Of a DNA stretch of 64,000 nucleotides, positions 63,380-64,000 are shown piece by piece. The DNA comes from Streptomyces atratus (lineage in GTDB: Bacteria > Actinomycetota > Actinomycetes > Streptomycetales > Streptomycetaceae). A program made the position numbers and the translations under genes. The DNA lies in the NCBI RefSeq assembly GCF_014648655.1, contig NZ_BMRN01000023.1, forward strand, positions 54,625 to 118,624, written 5' to 3'. Within the stretch, counting starts at the first letter, position 1, and each line of letters starts with the position of its first letter. Below the pieces are notes generated by a model. It worked only from the letters and a program-made list of their open reading frames with translations. It was not told the DNA's origin and searched no databases.

Positions 63380-63966
63380 CCTGGGGCGATGGGCCTGCTG
63401 TGGGCCGCCTCCAGGTGTCCTCGCCGCTGCCTTCCGCAGTGTCGGCAAAGGGCGGCAGCTGAGCATGATGCAAGCCCGCGAGCTGGCCGCTGATGGCGCT
63501 CGCCGGTTCGTTCGCCGCCTCGCACGGTCTGATGGCCGGCTCGGTCCGCGCCTGCCGCCGGTGCGCACGTCTGCCGGTCATTCAGCCCGCCGTCAACCGA
63601 CTGTCCGAACGATCGGCGCGACGTGCGCCCAGTGCTTCCCCCCTTCGCACCGGGCAGTGTCCCTGCGGTGACCCGGCATTCGGCCCCGACACCCACGACG
63701 CGTTCGCCGCTGTGGTCCCAGCCCTCTGGTGACCGGTAGTGCGGCCGGCCGGTGTACCGATCCGGCGGGAACGGCCCCTTCGAGGCCCTCAATCGGTGCC
63801 GTGGATGTGATGCCACCCATAGGAGCTGTGTCACATCCTAAGGCGGGTAGTAGGACGAGGGCCGCCCGAACGGCATGAAAGCGCCACAGAACATGTCATT
63901 TCGGACATTTGTCCGATGTGGGGTAGTACGTCACATCATTGCGTCCTTCCGTGAAGGTCGCTAACC
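63380..63966. other. No supportable gene
   Basis: Several overlapping open frames exist on both strands, but none has a ribosome site, family motif or consistent codon-position GC. The last 130 bp are AT-rich and look like a promoter region. Confidence 0.5.
63902..63915. promoter_or_regulatory. Palindrome upstream of the last gene
   Basis: CGGACATTTGTCCG is a perfect 6-bp-arm inverted repeat in an AT-rich stretch, about 50 bp before ATG 63967. Half-sites (TCGGACAAAT) also occur near 11788 and 15421. Confidence 0.35.
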
Positions 63967-64000
63967 ATGGCTGTCGTTGCGGGAAGCCGCGACAGGGCCG
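63967..64000 (+). CDS. Start of a gene running off the right edge
   Basis: ATG 63967 is preceded by GAAGGTCGCTAACC. Only 11 codons are visible (MAVVAGSRDRA), too few to identify. Confidence 0.4.
   Translation, partial: MAVVAGSRDRA

Noticed and set aside
63307..63834. Minus-strand open frame after pirin, possibly a transposase relic
   Set aside because: No DDE, HTH or other recognisable motif and no terminal repeats.

Overview
The window is high-GC actinobacterial DNA with the codon bias, GTG/TTG starts, GTGA/ATGA stop-start couplings and gene families of Streptomyces. Several blocks (rmdA with its methyltransferase neighbour, a three-gene succinate dehydrogenase, olsBA, egtABCD, thioredoxin) recall, from memory and not from a search, the SCO088x-SCO093x part of the S. 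coelicolor left arm, so this is probably a chromosome-arm segment. No rRNA, tRNA, CRISPR array, intact insertion sequence or phage module was seen.

Layout. 0-5.8 kb: start of a response regulator (off the left edge), a zinc-ribbon/SDR fusion, a 58-residue conserved protein, relics of crcB and an alpha-L-fucosidase, a lipase-maturation-factor-like membrane protein, and a DUF1990/YndJ pair behind palindromic operators. 6-9.3 kb: iron-siderophore importer (lipoprotein and two permeases) behind an iron box. 9.3-15.4 kb: decayed GH18 chitinase with a relic promoter element, ferredoxin-NADP reductase, a PAS-GAF-SpoIIE-HATPase phosphatase, a wax-ester-synthase/DGAT enzyme. 15.5-17.7 kb: L-fucose-type oxidative sugar operon. 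17.9-22 kb: LytTR regulator, DUF485-like protein, sodium:solute symporter and LytS-type kinase. 22-28 kb: ECF sigma factor facing a minimal anti-sigma protein, APC permease, universal stress protein and cell-surface proteins. 28-33.4 kb: decayed lipoprotein, methyltransferase, c-di-GMP enzyme RmdA, LysR regulator. 33.4-36.9 kb: sdhCAB. 36.9-41.7 kb: second chitinase relic with a DasR-like site, UvrA-like ABC protein, an inverted duplication centred on a dispersed repeat, polysaccharide pyruvyl transferase. 41.9-47 kb: tail-anchored multi-CxxC protein, HAD phosphatase, dodecin, orphan sugar-binding lipoprotein, ornithine-lipid genes olsB-olsA. 47-51.4 kb: ergothioneine operon egtABCD. 51.5-58.3 kb: PARG-like protein, orphan PemK/MazF-like toxin, SPFH plus NfeD-like pair, LacI regulator, thioredoxin, flavin disulfide-type oxidoreductase. 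58.3-64 kb: ABC ATPase relic, histidine-phosphatase-fold protein, cobalamin riboswitch with cbtBA, GNAT, TetR relic, TPR protein, pirin and the first codons of a gene leaving the window.

How it fits together. Themes are redox and oxidative-stress buffering (ergothioneine, thioredoxin, ferredoxin reductase, succinate dehydrogenase), membrane lipids (ols, DGAT, lysophospholipid acyltransferase), metal uptake under iron- and B12-responsive control, and signalling (c-di-GMP, LytS/LytTR, ECF sigma, SpoIIE). The segment also holds at least seven decayed genes, several for secreted glycan-degrading enzymes or surface lipoproteins, which suggests ongoing gene loss. A recurrent promoter layout (TANNNT, 6-8 nt, start codon) suggests that many transcripts here are leaderless.
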